A stretch of DNA of 64,000 nt from Oasisia sp. SBJ-2009 (GCA_964017155.1 OZ024865.1:20871402-20935401); one strand, 5' to 3'. Positions 20,628 through 34,547 are shown, numbered from the stretch's first letter. The notes: generated by a model from the sequence alone, not told the origin. Numbers and translations: made by a program.

Positions 20628-21787
20628 CTACTAAGTCTGTGTGACAGAGTGATGGTAGAGAGTAGAGAACAGTATCAACACTACTAAGTCTATGTGACAG
20701 AGAGTTGGTAGAGAGTAGAGAACAGTATCAACACTACTAAGTCTGTGTGACAGAGTGATGGTAGAGAGTAGAGAACAGTATCAACACTACTAAGTCTATG
20801 TGACAGAGAGTTGGTAGAGAGTAGAGAACAGTATCAACACTACTAAGTCTATGTGACAGAGAGTTGGTAGAGAGTAGAGAGCAGTATCAACACTACTAAG
20901 TCTATGTGACAGAGAGTTGGTAGAGAGTAGAGAACAGTATCAACACTACTAAGTCTGTGTGACAGAGAGTTGGTAGAGAGTAGAGAACAGTATCAACACT
21001 ACTAAGTCTATGTGACAGAGAGTTGGTAGAGAGTAGAGAGCAGTATCAACACTACTAAGTCTATGTGACAGAGAGTTGGTAGAGAGTAGAGAACAGTATC
21101 AACACTACTAAGTCTGTGTGACAGAGAGTTGGTAGAGAGTAGAGAACAGTATCAACACTACTAAGTCTATGTGACAGAGAGTTGGTAGAGAGTAGAGAAC
21201 AGTATCAACACTACTAAGTCTGTGTGACAGAGAGTTGGTAGAGAGTAGAGAACAGTATCAACACTACTAAGTCTATGTGACAGAGAGTTGGTAGAGAGTA
21301 GAGAGCAGTATCAACACTACTAAGTCTATGTGACAGAGAGTTGGTAGAGAGTAGAGAACAGTATCAACACTACTAAGTCTATGTGACAGAGAGTTGGTAG
21401 AGAGTAGAGAGCAGTATCAACACTACTAAGTCTATGTGACAGAGAGTTGGTAGAGAGTAGAGAACAGTATCAACACTACTAAGTCTATGTGACAGAGAGT
21501 TGGTAGAGAGTAGAGAGCAGTATCAACACTACTAAGTCTATGTGACAGAGAGTTGGTAGAGAGTAGAGAACAGTATCAACACTACTAAGTCTGTGTGACA
21601 GAGAGTTGGTAGAGAGTAGAGAACAGTATCAACACTACTAAGTCTATGTGACAGAGAGTTGGTAGAGAGTAGAGAACAGTATCAACACTACTAAGTCTAT
21701 GTGACAGAGAGTTGGTAGAGAGTAGAGAACAGTATCAACACTACTAAGTCTATGTGACAGAGAGTTGGTAGAGAGTAGAGAGCAGTA
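20628..21787. repeat. 53-bp minisatellite, about 22 copies
   Basis: Head-to-tail copies of a 53-bp unit beginning actactaagtctatgtgac and continuing agagagttggtagagagtag. Variant positions (tctatg/tctgtg; gagaac/gagagc) form interspersed patterns that suggest unequal exchange or conversion of multi-unit blocks. Short open frames across it are artefacts. Confidence 0.95.
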
Positions 21788-22488
21788 TGAGTGTACAGAG
21801 GATGTGTTGCCATCCACTCGTCTACCAGGCGACCTCCCTGTGGCCAGGCCTAATATGGTAGTCACACAAGACTTACATCAGACAGGGTCGCAGGCACTGC
21901 TGTTGGTCAATGCATCACTGTCATACCTGTACTTGCATACTTTGGCTTGTCTGCTCATGGGGAACATCAAGGCTATCAACAAAAGTTCCCCACATCCTGT
22001 TTGGGGCAATCTTCCCAGGTGTTTACTTACTGCCTTCCCACCTACTGGGAGTTTGGACAGTTCTTCCCCACTGGTCAATTCCTCACCACCACAATGCCAC
22101 AGGGTTGACTGGGTTGTTAGCTCCAGAAGGTGTTCCTGACAGTCTTTTAAGAGACTGTGGTTGATGCATTTATTAACACATTTGTTACATGCCAGAGTTG
22201 TTAGCCTGTGTAAACCCCCCACCCTTGAGGACCACTTCTCCAGCCTGGTGGTGACATGGCTCCTACCCACAGGATCAGGGATTGTAAGGAACTCAAACAA
22301 CTGCATAATGACAAGTCCTTTGTGAAAATTATAACTTTCTTATCTATAATCTACTTGGCATCTTTACTAATGTAACATCATGTCCTCAAGTAGTTCTATC
22401 TTTCTTCACTGAGAACACTTCTATCAGTACTTTCATAACCATTCAATATTTTAAACATGTTTAGCTTCTATTAACATGCTAATACTAC
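21788..22488. other. Unassigned unique sequence
   Basis: Open frames of 84-142 codons overlap here on both strands (for example 21878-22306 minus), but none resembles a known family and they conflict with each other. I do not support a gene. Confidence 0.4.
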
Positions 22489-23033
22489 CGTTCGTTAGGT
22501 GCATTTGATTTTACAATTGGAAGGACACCGGTTTGAATCCAACACAAAACCATTAATATGTTTTATACACTTTTGTTTATGTTTTCATTACACAGTAAAT
22601 AATAATTATTATAAACCTAGTCATTTAAAATCATTGAAAGATGTACTGCTTGTGTTTTTATTGTTGTAGTAATTATTTATTTGCGATGAAAATATGATAA
22701 TTGTATATAATGATGATGTATATTTCTAAGTTTAAAGTATTGTTACCACACATGAAAACAAACTGTGATTTGTCTTGATAAATGAAATAGGCCTATACAT
22801 CATTGTTATATACAATTAACATATTTTACTTTTCGTGGCGTATAAATAATTACTACAAAAATCAAACAAAAATGCAAGCAGTAGTCTACATCATTGCTTT
22901 ATTATTCAATTTATAATTATTATTTTGTGAAATGTTAAACAAACAAGTGACAAAAAGATATCAACGGTTTTCGTGTTGGGTTTGAACTGGTGTCCTTCCG
23001 ATTGTAAAGGTGAATGCATGCATCTAACAAACG
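22489..23033. mobile_element. 545-bp inverted-repeat element with tRNA-like ends
   Basis: Left end cgttcgttaggtgcatttg and right end (reverse complement) cgtttgttagatgcatgc match, and the match continues inward: acaattggaaggacaccgg with ggtttgaatcc on the left, acaatcggaaggacaccag with gttcaaaccc on the right. Further internal pairs (gtagtaattattta; attgtatataatgatgatgta) show that both arms are roughly 250 bp. The terminal motifs resemble the anticodon arm and T-arm/B box of a tRNA. No target-site duplication is clear. Confidence 0.65.
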
Positions 23034-23667
23034 CATCCACAGTAACAATCGGGATTCTACTCCCAGATTAAATGTGTTATGCTAAATATACAACTCCTTC
23101 ACACATCAGCATACTAATGATTAGTTATGGCTTACACAAGATGTATATCTGTTTGTAATGTGGATTATGTCGCAGGGTCTGCAATTGATACAACTACTTT
23201 GAAAATGAACTGAAGACAATTGGCTTCAAATTGTCAACATTAATTATGTGGAATCTTAAGATAAATGTATGTTCTCTGTGATGACCTGTGTTTGTAGTAC
23301 ATTGGAATATTGCACAATAATTCCTTTTGGTGCTAATTTTGACCCAAAAGTTATCCTTAAAGTATGTGTCCTGTCTGATGGTGTCACAACTGGGCATCCA
23401 GAAAACACCACAAAAATATGCATATTATTCAAAAAAAGTTCAGTGGCATAGCACAAAATGTGGAATTTTTAATTCATTGATGTTTTTGGCTTTGTGGACA
23501 TGGCGCTATATTGAGTCATGCAATAGGTATTTATATTTCCTTTAACTTACTTTGGAGCATATCTTTTGAAACATACAACATTTCGACCCATCAGCTATTT
23601 AGCTATAGGTGTTGGTCCAACACACGTGACAAAATGACACATGTTTCAAAAGATTTAGTTTATCATG

Positions 23668-23668
<1 letters not shown>
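23034..23668. other. Unassigned sequence
   Basis: AT-rich sequence with only small overlapping open frames that I do not support as genes. Confidence 0.4.

Positions 23669-23716
<48 letters not shown>
23669..23716. repeat. (TA)n microsatellite
   Basis: Twenty-four uninterrupted TA units. Confidence 0.95.
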
Positions 23717-23717
<1 letters not shown>

Positions 23718-23995
23718 TTAACTGAACGGCACACACTGTACACAGTAAGAACATTTCTGGTGACCTGCTTTTTAACTTTTAGTAAATGTAGTAAAATACT
23801 AGCTATTTAAAAGTCAAATTATGAGATGTCCATCAATTTAAAAATGTAACTTTCATTAACACCTGAGGTAAACTATTTTAATATAGTACCCAATTTTAAG
23901 ACAAAACAGTGCGGAGAAGCTAAACATTTATTATTCTGCTAGCTACATCTGGTGACTGGTAATAATTAAGTATGTCCAACTTTAACAAAGTTTAT

Positions 23996-26928
23996 GGGTC
24001 ATTCCGAGTGAACGCAACCAAAATTCCAGAAATTGGTTGCTGTCATCTCTTAGATTTTTGAATAGATCAGTATGGTGAGAGCCTTTGGTGAGATTATTAA
24101 GAATCCAAAATTTGAGCGTTCTAGCTTAACTTGTTTTCAAGTTACGGCAGGTTGAAATTTGGGACTTACACGTTTTTCGACAGCTTGTTAAAAATAAATA
24201 ATTTTACTCACATTTCACTAGTCAATATCTTTTACACTCTTTAGCCTGTGTCAGTGAAATTGTGTGGAGTTGTTCTCTATAATATAAAGATTACATAACT
24301 ACAATTAGAACATAAATATAGTGTATGGTTAATGTGCAGCAAGTTGATAAACATCATGATTTATTCAAAATATCACACACAGGAGGGTTTTCAGACCCTG
24401 ATTGTGAGTAAAATACACACACCTTAGATCCAAATTGTACATATTTGGTACCAAAACATAAATACAGTGTATGTGCAAATCTGAGAAATATGGCAGGTTT
24501 AGCTGCCTTAATTATGAATATATACATGTGCAAAGATGGTTCGTTATTATATTTCTTTAAAAATGACCAACTTCCGACCAAAAAAAGTCGAGGCGTAGCT
24601 TGTATTATCACAAAACCTTTTCTAGGTGTTAGTTCATTTCTATTACTCAAATAACTATTAAGTCTCAATATCCTTCCGAGCTTCCTTCACAACAAAAATG
24701 GCATACGTCTGGGTGCCCCAACTTTTAAAATAAATTGCTTGTATATATGAAAGGGGTTTCAGACATTGATTGCAAGCTAAATATAGATGGTTAAATGAAC
24801 TGTTGCGTCTATTTTACATATATGCATAACACTGCATATTATCAGAGCAAATATGGCATGCCTGATTGTCTTAATTATGAATCTACACATACCCAAATAT
24901 CATATATTTTATATTTCATTAAAATTAGCAAACGTCCTACCCTAAAAGGTCAATGTGGATTAGAAGGTATTGTTATCACATTTTTGCTAGGCATAAACAA
25001 GTTCAAAGATAAATTAACCAGTAACTCTCAATATCCTTCCATGCTTCCTTCTCAAGAAGAATGGGAACCCATTGATACAACTTTTTAAATAAATTACTTG
25101 TGATATACGAGAGGGTTTTCAGACATTGATTGCAAGCTAAATATGAATGGTTAAATGAAATGTTGTGTGTATTTGATATATATGCATATCATTGTGTATT
25201 ATCAGAGTAATATGACTTGTTTGACTATCTTAATTATGAATCTACACATACCCAAATGTCCTACATTTTATATTTCTTAAAAATGAGCAAACTTCCAACC
25301 TTTAAAGGTCGATGTGGATTAGAAGGTATTGTTATCAAACTTTTACCAGGCATAAACCAGTCCGAAGACTAAATAATTCTCAATATCCTTCCATGCTTCT
25401 TTGTCAAGAAGAATGGGGACCCATAGATACAGAAAAAGAATCAATAAATCACTTGCGAGCAGGTTTTCAAGCACTGATCTTGAGTGAAACATAATAATTA
25501 TGTTACTGGTAACATTTGTAAATATTGCATATTTATGCATATCAGTACTTATACATTCTTACAGAGTTTTGCTTGAAGCATGGGGCTGGTTTTTGCCTGG
25601 TAAAAGTTTGATAACAATACCTTCTAATCCACATCGACCTTTTAGGGTTGGAAGTTTGCTAATCTTAAAGAAATATAAAATGTAGGACATTTGGGTATGT
25701 GTAGATTCATAAATAAGATAGTCAAACAAGTCATATTACTCTGATAATACACAATGATATGCATATATATCAAATACACACAACATTTCATTTAACCATT
25801 CATATTTAGCTTGCAATCAATGTCTGAAAACCCTCTCGTATATCACAAGCAATTTATTTAAAAAGTTGGGTTCCCATTCTTCTTGAGAAGGAAGCATGGA
25901 AGGATATTGAGAGTTACTGGTTAATTTATCTTTGAACTTGTTTATGCCTAGTAAAAAATTGATAACAATAACTTCTAATCCACATTGACCTTTTAGGGTC
26001 GGACGTTTGCTAATTTTAATGAAATATAAAATATATTATATTTGGGTATGTGTAGATTGATAATTAAGACAGTCAGGCATGCCATATTTGCTCTGATAAT
26101 ATGCAGTGTTATGCATATATGTAAAATAGACGCAACAGTTCATTTAACCATCTATATTTAGCTTGCAATCAATGTCTGAAACCCCTTTCATATATACAAG
26201 CAATTTATTTTAAAAGTTGGGGCACCCAGACGTATGCCATTTTTGTTGTGAAGGAAGCTCGGAAGGATATTGAGACTTAATAGTTATTTGAGTAATAGAA
26301 ATGAACTAACACCTAGAAAAGGTTTTGTGATAATACAAGCTACGCCTCATCGACTTTTTTGGGTCGGAAGTTGGTCATTTTTAAAGAAATATAATAACGA
26401 ACCATCTTTGCACATGTATATATTCATAATTAAGGCAGCTAAACCTGCCGTATTTCTCAGATTTGCACATATTTATGTTTTGGTACCAAATATGAACAAT
26501 TTGGATCTAAGGTGTGTGTATTTTACTCACAATCAGGGTCTGAAAACCCTCCCGCGTGTGATATTTTGAATAAATCATGATGTTTATCAACTTGCTGCAC
26601 ATTAACCATACACTGTATTTATGTTCTAATTGTAGTTATGTAATCTGTATATTATAGAGAACAACTCCACACAATTTCACTGACACAGGCTAAAGAGTGT
26701 AAAAGATATTGACTAGTGAAATGTGAATAAATTTTTTTATTTTTAACAAGCTGTCAAATAACGTCTAAGTCCCAAATTTCAACCTGCCGTTATTTTAAAA
26801 CTAGTTAAGCTAGAACGCTCAAATTTTTGATTCTTACTAATCTTACCAAAGGCTCTCACCATTCTAATCTAATAAAAAATCTAAGAGATGACAGCAACCT
26901 CATTGGTTGCGTTCACACGGAATGACCC
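23996..26928. mobile_element. 2.9-kb foldback (long inverted repeat) element
   Basis: Terminal gggtcattccgagtgaacgc at 23996 pairs with gcgttcacacggaatgaccc ending at 26928, and ttat flanks both ends as a probable 4-bp target duplication. The two arms (23996-25360 and 25586-26928) are near-identical in reverse complement around a 225-bp centre. Each arm contains about three degenerate tandem units of 350-370 bp, each with an agacattgattgcaagc-type motif (24751, 25111 and relatives at 24383 and 25461). Mirrored open frames at 24354-24668 and 26270-26569 merely reflect the palindrome. No transposase is present, so it is non-autonomous; the superfamily is not identified. Confidence 0.8.
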
Positions 26929-29900
26929 TTATACAATTAGTAATATTTAACTTTTTGCAGCTTTAGAAATTATATTATTATTATTAATAATAACATTGTG
27001 ACCAGTCCAATACCCCAAATACCTATAGTTCTGACATCTGATTCACAACTCAAAAGGACAAATTTATAAATAAAACTGAAACATTAAGTACTTGAGTTAT
27101 TACAACACACATTCAATCGACACCAGGCAAGTAGTCAGCCAATAGTGTTCTTGTAGAAACTAGTGCAGCTGTACTGACTGGATACAACCAGTAGCATCAT
27201 GACGCAGTAGGTCAGTCTAGGTAGAACAAAATACTGCAGAACTTTCTGTCATATAATCTAGAGCAAGGCAAATGTATGAAATGTTCAGCTTACAAATAAT
27301 ACTGAGAAAATCCAAGATTTACCAGTGCAAGTATTTGTTTCAAACACAACCAATGCAGTTCTACGTTATATGGAATATGTGAATAATTTTTTATTTTAAA
27401 ACAGAACACTGAACATATTAAGATAATTTTCTATGAATTCACCAGCCTCGACAAGTGAAAACTACAGACGTCCATAACTTGGATAATAACTGAACAAACA
27501 GACGGCTCCAACAATGTATATTATTAAGTATATTTACCCTAGTGTTTGATTTGAAGATTATAACCTTAAATATAGTCACCCATAAGTCTGCCATGTGATG
27601 TGATGTGGCATAAATATATACTGCTTAAAAAAGTTTATCCCACAAATAAAACAGAGGCTCAATTACATCACATACCTACATATATGCCTGGCATACTGAG
27701 GGTGTACAATGTACTTACAAGTGACCAGCCAGGAGGTATGTTGTTTCACTACGAATATAACCTCTGTATGTTCATCAATATAACCATCCAAATATAAACA
27801 ACCATTTTGTGAACGCACATTCATGAAGTTGGCCCAAGCATTACAACTCACTATGCACACTCCTCGTATCTAAAACATAAAATCCAATCCACTGTCATCC
27901 TACGGAGTAAAAAGAACCACTCCAGGAAGTCCACTTACTGGTCACTTCCAGCGTCCAGTAGCTCAGCTGGCCCACTCGTGTGTTGAACACGGGCAGTGAG
28001 GTAAAACTTTTGCGCAGTTAGACCAACAATAAACTTGCAGTTGGCCTGTTGCCTGCCCTCTTAGACTGGTGGGCCACAACATATCCATGAGAGAATCACC
28101 AGCCTACAAGCCACAATCAGCAGATATCTGTTTAGGGAAATATGAAGCTGCGGCTGAGAGCCACATGTGGCTGTGATCAGTCCATATAAGGAATGAGAGC
28201 TCTGACTAGGTCTGGTTATGTATGGCTACCAAGCCGGCTGGCACTATCAAATTTCTACATGAGTACCATTAGCTTTAAAACAGCCCACTGCCACCACCAC
28301 CCCACCCTACCCCACAGCCACCACTACTACTACAGCCATCTCCACTTCGCCAGTGATAAAACAGCACCTGCCAGTGCTGCTATAGTCCTTTTCAGAAGTC
28401 ATAAAACTCCCTACTTCCTAGAATAGCACCCGGCAGCATATGGAACTTGTGTGGCAGTGCACGCCACCTACCCCCCGGTAGCTGACTATTTGTGTCAAGG
28501 TATAGCTGCAGTAGAAGTTTATTTATATAGCTTAATTGAAAAAAGATTTTCTTCAAGTTTCATGCTCTCACTCAGAATGCCCCACCTTTCAATCCAGAAA
28601 CCTAAATCCAGGCAAACTCATAATAATAATAAACTAACATTATATATTACTTTTGTAAGCCCTTAAAGTTAAAGACCAATCATTATAATGTTTTTATGTA
28701 TTGTGAGATGTTTATATCCTCAGTTTCACAACAGTTAACGACGTGATTTTCATATAAATAAACATAAAATTTGCATTGTCGCTGTAACTTGTAACAAAAA
28801 CTTTAGTTTGCATGGTATACAGTATGGTATTATAATATTATTGTTTGTGCTTGCAAAATTGTAAGTCGGCTTCTTACTCAATGAATATGAAAAACCAATA
28901 TATGAGCCTGCCTATTCATGAATATACATGTGAACCAACCCTTGCAACCTGGCTTTTCTAAAGCAATGTCACAGTTTGGCATTTATTTGTGAAATAATTT
29001 GCCATGAATAAAATGTTAACCGCCAGGATGTCAGACATAGAATCTTCCACTTTTACACTGTATTTTGAATTATCTGCTAATGAAAACGTTTTATTGCAAC
29101 TGCAAACAGTGAGTTAGTATTAACACATTTAGGTGCATAACATATTCAGTGTATTTAAATGTACGCAAAAAGTTGCTTTTCGCTATTCTTTAACTGCCCA
29201 CCACATGGTCACATAAAAAGCTACAAGTTGTGTGTACATTTTTGCCTTGTCTTTGACCAATTTAATGGCACAAGCAGGGCTACGTAATTAGACAAATACA
29301 GTAAAAGCGAGGTAACATAATTAGAAAAGTAATTTATTAATCTTAAAAATAAATACCTCAATTTCAAGTTCAGGGCTTAAAAATGATTTTCTTTGGCATT
29401 TAATGCCACAGGATGAAGCTTCGTGACTTGATCTCCCTTTCGGGTCCATCACCCTAGATGATTGTTTAATACCAACATTATTATGTCTTGAAAGTATTGT
29501 GACACATCTGATAAAAGATGACAGCAGAAATTGGTAATTTAATACACACTTAACAAAAGCTTAATTTTATAATTTAAGAATTCACTTGATTATTAATATT
29601 ATGTGCAAGTTTGCCACAATGTATGTGTCGATTTGCAGAGTAGTGCCATGACAGTTACGGCATTGGACTCTCAACATATATTTTCTGGGTTTGCTCTTTT
29701 TACCATTCCAAGCATCAATCCATTAATTCACTTAATCAATTTGACACTCACATCAACTTGGGGAATACTTGCATACGAATTGTCTTTCCACAGTAAATAA
29801 AGGATAGTTCAAAAGCATTCTTGCTTGCATATAAAGTGTAATTAAAGCAGTCCTCTAGCTTTCTGACTTGTCCTAAGGCTAAGCAAGGGAGTGAATATCG

Positions 29901-31250
29901 CACTATGGTAATATACGCCTATTCTATTGTTACCAAATTAATTGCTGCAATGCAGTGTACAAGATTTGAAATTAAAGTCGGTTTTATGTTGTGACAACTG
30001 TGTCACTGTCTGTGATCACTCATTGACATGTTCATATGATGCTGTCGCCATGAAGGCAAGCACGTACGTTCACCGAGCCATGGACTGACAGTTACACTCA
30101 CATTGTGACTGTGTGTGTCTCTTGTCATACCTCACGCAGTCACGTTCTGTGTGTCAGTGACAATCACGAAGTCAATGGCTAATGAATGCACTACTCTTGA
30201 GACTTGACGTTTCGTTGTGGATGTATCAATCAAAGCATCCCGATAAAGACCTCACTACGGGTGTTGTCGACCTAAGTAAGTTTATTTTCGGGACTCACCT
30301 GGCTGAACTGCTACCGTTTTCTTTGGATGCCAGCCGCATCCATATTTGGATGGTAACCGAGAGAATTCGCAACTACGCACACAAACTCTGACAAAGTTCA
30401 TTAACGCGTTTTGTCGACATAACATGTGATATCCTCTATCACAAACCATTCTGTGTGAAATTGATACAGATATGTGCAAGTTGTTTCCTAGAATGTGTGC
30501 TTGTGTCTGTTAAAAAGCAATGCTGGACAGCACACAAGATCAAACACGCGAATCAAGTTACAAAACAACAACGATCCCAGATCGCCGCCATAGCTAATTT
30601 GTAAATACGCGGGACCTTTTATTATTTCGATGTAGCTACTTTTACTGCATCTTACTCAGGGAGCATAAGCAACGGGATAGACATATTACGTATCTTAGAA
30701 ACAAAGAGAATTCTGTGGCGAAAGTTAGCCCTTCCAGATATATTGCCAAAGGAACCAGACCATTCTCGCAAGCTAGGTGTCGTTGCGCTGCGCTGCTCCC
30801 TCTGTCTGGTAAATTATCGCTCTCCCGATGTTGCCACCAGGGCGGCCTTAAACGCCAATTAGATCTCAGGCCAACTAAGAAATAAACACTAAAATATGGA
30901 TACACTTTCATAAGCTAATACTATAAAATATTATTAAAAGTATTGAACATTAAAACAAATATGCAGAATCATACATTTGCAGTTGTTTATGAAGCAAGCA
31001 TTATGATTATGACAGGATTAGTGTCAATTACCCACGCACCGTGAGATGGCAGCACATTTAAGCCCCTCACACGGATAACATTCAATAACCGGGTAAGTCG
31101 TCTTAAGTGGCTAGACTGTCTTATCGGCGAATTTACGCAGCCGTCCGACAGTCTAACGTACGCGAGCAGTGTGTCTGAAATCACACAATAATTTATATCA
31201 CACGACCGGCGGCCGTCCATACTCTTCGCGGGCGATTACATGCAGCATTT
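26929..31250. other. 4.3 kb without supported genes
   Basis: AT-rich, single-copy-looking sequence. Short open frames (for example 28193-28426 and 30182-30391, plus strand) show no family resemblance and no splice context that I can defend. It could hold the first exon and promoter of the zinc-finger gene. Confidence 0.4.
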
Positions 31251-31373
31251 AGAAACAGGGAGGAGCATTTGTCCCCCTGAAAAATCAAAAATTTGAAAAA
31301 ATTACATGAAAAATACAAAATGAATAAAATAACATAAACATTTCTCAATAGTTCATTCAGTTAGAACAGGTTA

Positions 31374-31747
31374 TTATACTTGGAACAGGAATTGGAGCCG
31401 TCGGGGATCTCTTCCGAAATTGTCAATGACCCTGTTCATTAGCTCGGTCTTCTGGCTGTTCACTATGTCGCAGTGCCAGTGGACACTTAGCATGCAGAGG
31501 CCGGACAGACTCTTATCGTTGATCTTAACCAGGTCTACACCCTGCGCAGTGTGCTGAAGGACCTTTCCACTGTACATGATGTTGCAGGCAGAGTCAGTGC
31601 GATGAGGATAGCGTTGCGCACAGCAGGGAACAGAGTGGTCTGCTTCACCAGCTCGATCATACCCAGAGAGTTGTCATCCAGTGGCTTATGCTTCTGTACG
31701 GCATACCACGCAAGAGCTTCTTCTACAAGGTTGTCAATGCCATACAT
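31374..31747 (-). pseudogene. hAT transposase C-terminal (dimerisation) fragment, broken
   Basis: The minus-strand frame ends in LPATSCTVERSFSTLRRV and then meets an in-frame TAG (31535-31537) where this family normally has Lys before TWL. A second frame, 31374-31577, continues the homology with SLSGLCMLSVH, so there is also a frameshift. The pattern is that of ZMYM1/THAP12-like hAT transposases. The fragment is dead. Near 31251 a cagggaggagcatttgtcc stretch could be the associated terminal repeat (weak). Confidence 0.75.
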
Positions 31748-31829
31748 TTCCTTAACAGATGAAACGATGTGCTTGAATTCATCTCTTTCTGTTTGTTACT
31801 GCTGCATCCCAATGATGTTGGTTTCCTAA

Positions 31830-34547
31830 AAAAAACATGTTATAGGCCTACCTTTGGTTGCTTAGTAAAAAAAATCAGCGATTGATGATGTCTTACGTTT
31901 ACCACTCATTTTGATTAGATTTGAGATCTGAATGTCGTTGAGTGGCGCCAAAAACGGCCGCGTGCTTATTCGCAAATGCCCGTGCATCGCGGGAAAATGC
32001 CGTTGCATCAGCAGTGACATTTCAATAGCCTGTTACACGGCTTAGGTTAGAGATTGGAAACGAAACTATACTCTCCAGACCAGAGCCTCCATTTCCTCTT
32101 GCGACCAAGTACTTGGTGCTTACTGACGACGTGTTTCGGATACGAAAGTTTCATTTATGTTTCGAATGAATACCGATTAAAATTAAGGAAGTTGTTAGAC
32201 TGTGTGCACTGGTTCATTATTGAACTCTAGGCCGTGCATGGTTAAACTGGCCGTGTTTTTAGAAAACTGGCCGTGCAAAACACGGCTTCACGGCTCGCTG
32301 GCTAAGCCTCTGTTTCAGGAGAACATTGCCCCCCGCCCCGCATTTTTTTCTGCGGACGCCCGTGACTATAGGAGCAAGGCTAGAGGCGCTACCTTGATTT
32401 GACCGTATTGCCTCTCTTCGTCCGTGTGTTATTTCTGACACTTAGCATATATCCGGATCGTTTTGTAGACGCTGACACAGAAATGCATCTGCATCTTTTT
32501 ATGTGTAGCTTAATTCGTAGATTATAATTTCCTGGTGGGCTTAATTTAGAAACTTGGACGGTTGTAAATATACTAATGTTTTAACGGTACACAAGCGAAG
32601 AGTGGCTCAGTTAGCGAGGGCGGGGGACACTAAATTCGTATTTTGCCCTTTTGCCTTTGGGTCTGCCTTTGCTTATTAGCCTTTGGCTAATTGTACTTGG
32701 CTTGGTTTCGAGGTTATGCCAAAGCCGCCATTTTCGCATTCTGAGATTCTCATGAAATCTTGAAATCAAAAATTACGTCATGTAACTCTTCGCCTTTCGC
32801 CTCCAATCCGAAATTACTTGGTATACCGGTAGCTGGTTAATTCATAAAAAAGGTCTTTCATAATTCCAAATTGCAGTTTAATGTTTTATTATGTGTGCAA
32901 TAAAAGATACTTTCATACGCAGCATTTTCGCGCAATTCAGAATTATTCACGTGTTGGATGCTTGACGCATACTCGCACAGGCCTGGCCGGTCATGCCCCA
33001 CCCGCTGTCAAGACGTATTTCGTGTATCGGTGCCTTTTGATATTATGTAGTCTACTTAGATACATTATTTAGATACTTCAGTTGCATACCACAAATAGTA
33101 TAGGCAACTTTGATGTGGGATAGTATATGATGATTATTATATCATTATTTAATATTATCACACTTTTAATTTATATCATTCATCGCTTCATCAATGTGCA
33201 GTAGGCTATATCGCGTTGGCCTCACATTTTCCATGTTGTATATCATTAGCTCCGTTAAAGGACAAACAAAGTTAACTTTTACGTGGCATACACCTAATAC
33301 AGTTAATATAAAGTAACAATTTCCACATATACTCAATTTTTTAACGCCAGCCGTTTACCAAAAAAATATTTTTTAACACCCAGCCATCCAAATTCTATGC
33401 GCTACCCCATCTTAGACGAAGAATGACGTCACGACGGTTATCGAGGCGCTCTCCACGTAGATTCCCCGCATAGGGTTTGGCTGTTGTCATGAAATGGCTG
33501 CAACTCGGCAACGCGCGTAACATGCTGATGACGGTAAATATAAAGTTGTCTATTATTGTTATCGCTGAAATCATCCCATCCACTGATGATACATGTCTAC
33601 ATCAAAGCATTTCTCCTCAAAATGGACCGAGCAAAGTGCCAAACAGTACGCCCGCAAATCACCAACGTGAATCCATTGCTTCAGTACTACCGGTTGTTTC
33701 AACTATTATTGCAACCGTATGCCGAACACGAAGGCATAATTACTAATGTTTACCATAGATTTAACCACATTTAGCAGCTGCTAGATGTCACGCCAACTGA
33801 ACGAACTGTCAAAGACTCGAAGTTGTTGACCCTTAACAGCGTCGCCGGAAGTTGACCGAGATATAGAATGCCGCGCGCTGAATGGCCAAGCCAAATTAAC
33901 CCTTCACCTATGGCGACGTCTAGACCATCGTAGATTTCGTTAGAATTTTAGACTTTAAAGTCACATTCTGAGTAAACCGCTGACGTTAAAAAATTGAGTA
34001 TATGTGTAAATTGTTACTTTGTATAATCTCTATTAGGTGTATGACACGAAGCCGTAGCCTTTTTTTGTCCTTTAAATAAATAAAGCTTAATTGATCATTG
34101 CTCACAGACAAAAATAACCAAGTCCAAGATGACAAATATAGAACTTTGCCCGTATACGTTAGTCCACACAGAGCCATTCTCGCACGGCCGACAAACTGAG
34201 TTTTTAGTTTGACTTTGCGCTTTACGTAACCATGCTGTTTTAGCTAGAAGGCATCAGACAAACTGGTTTGCAAACTTTGACTTTCCCCGTTACAAAACTA
34301 TGCTGTTGTTTGCTTTGACTCTCAAGGAGGAATAAACGTGGACTATGATTCAAGGCCACTGTATTTTCTAAACTTTACTTATATATGAAAACTTGAAACC
34401 GTTGATTTGTGTTCGCTGGTGTTTCTTTTGTAAGTAATTTTTTAAAGTAATGCACGTGTCTGTAGCCTACACATAACAATACATATTATTATTATTATTG
34501 CAGTTAATAGTCAGCTCTGTAAGATCAGCTTTTGCTTCGCCATTCCT
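31830..34547. other. 2.7 kb without supported genes
   Basis: Mixed-composition sequence with some CpG-containing patches (31940-32000, 33400-33520). No open frame, RNA gene or defined transposon can be supported. Confidence 0.4.

Noticed and set aside
24354..26569. Mirrored open frames of about 100 codons at 24354-24668 and 26270-26569
   Set aside because: Same sequence on the two arms of the foldback element; no conserved domain and AT-biased content.
27955..28010. tRNA-like stretch with tagctcagctgg
   Set aside because: An A-box-like match is present but no B box or folding T-arm follows; not a functional tRNA. A degraded SINE is possible.
32590..32640. tRNA-like stretch with gtggctcagttagcgagg
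   Set aside because: Matches only the D-arm consensus; no anticodon arm or B box at the right distance.
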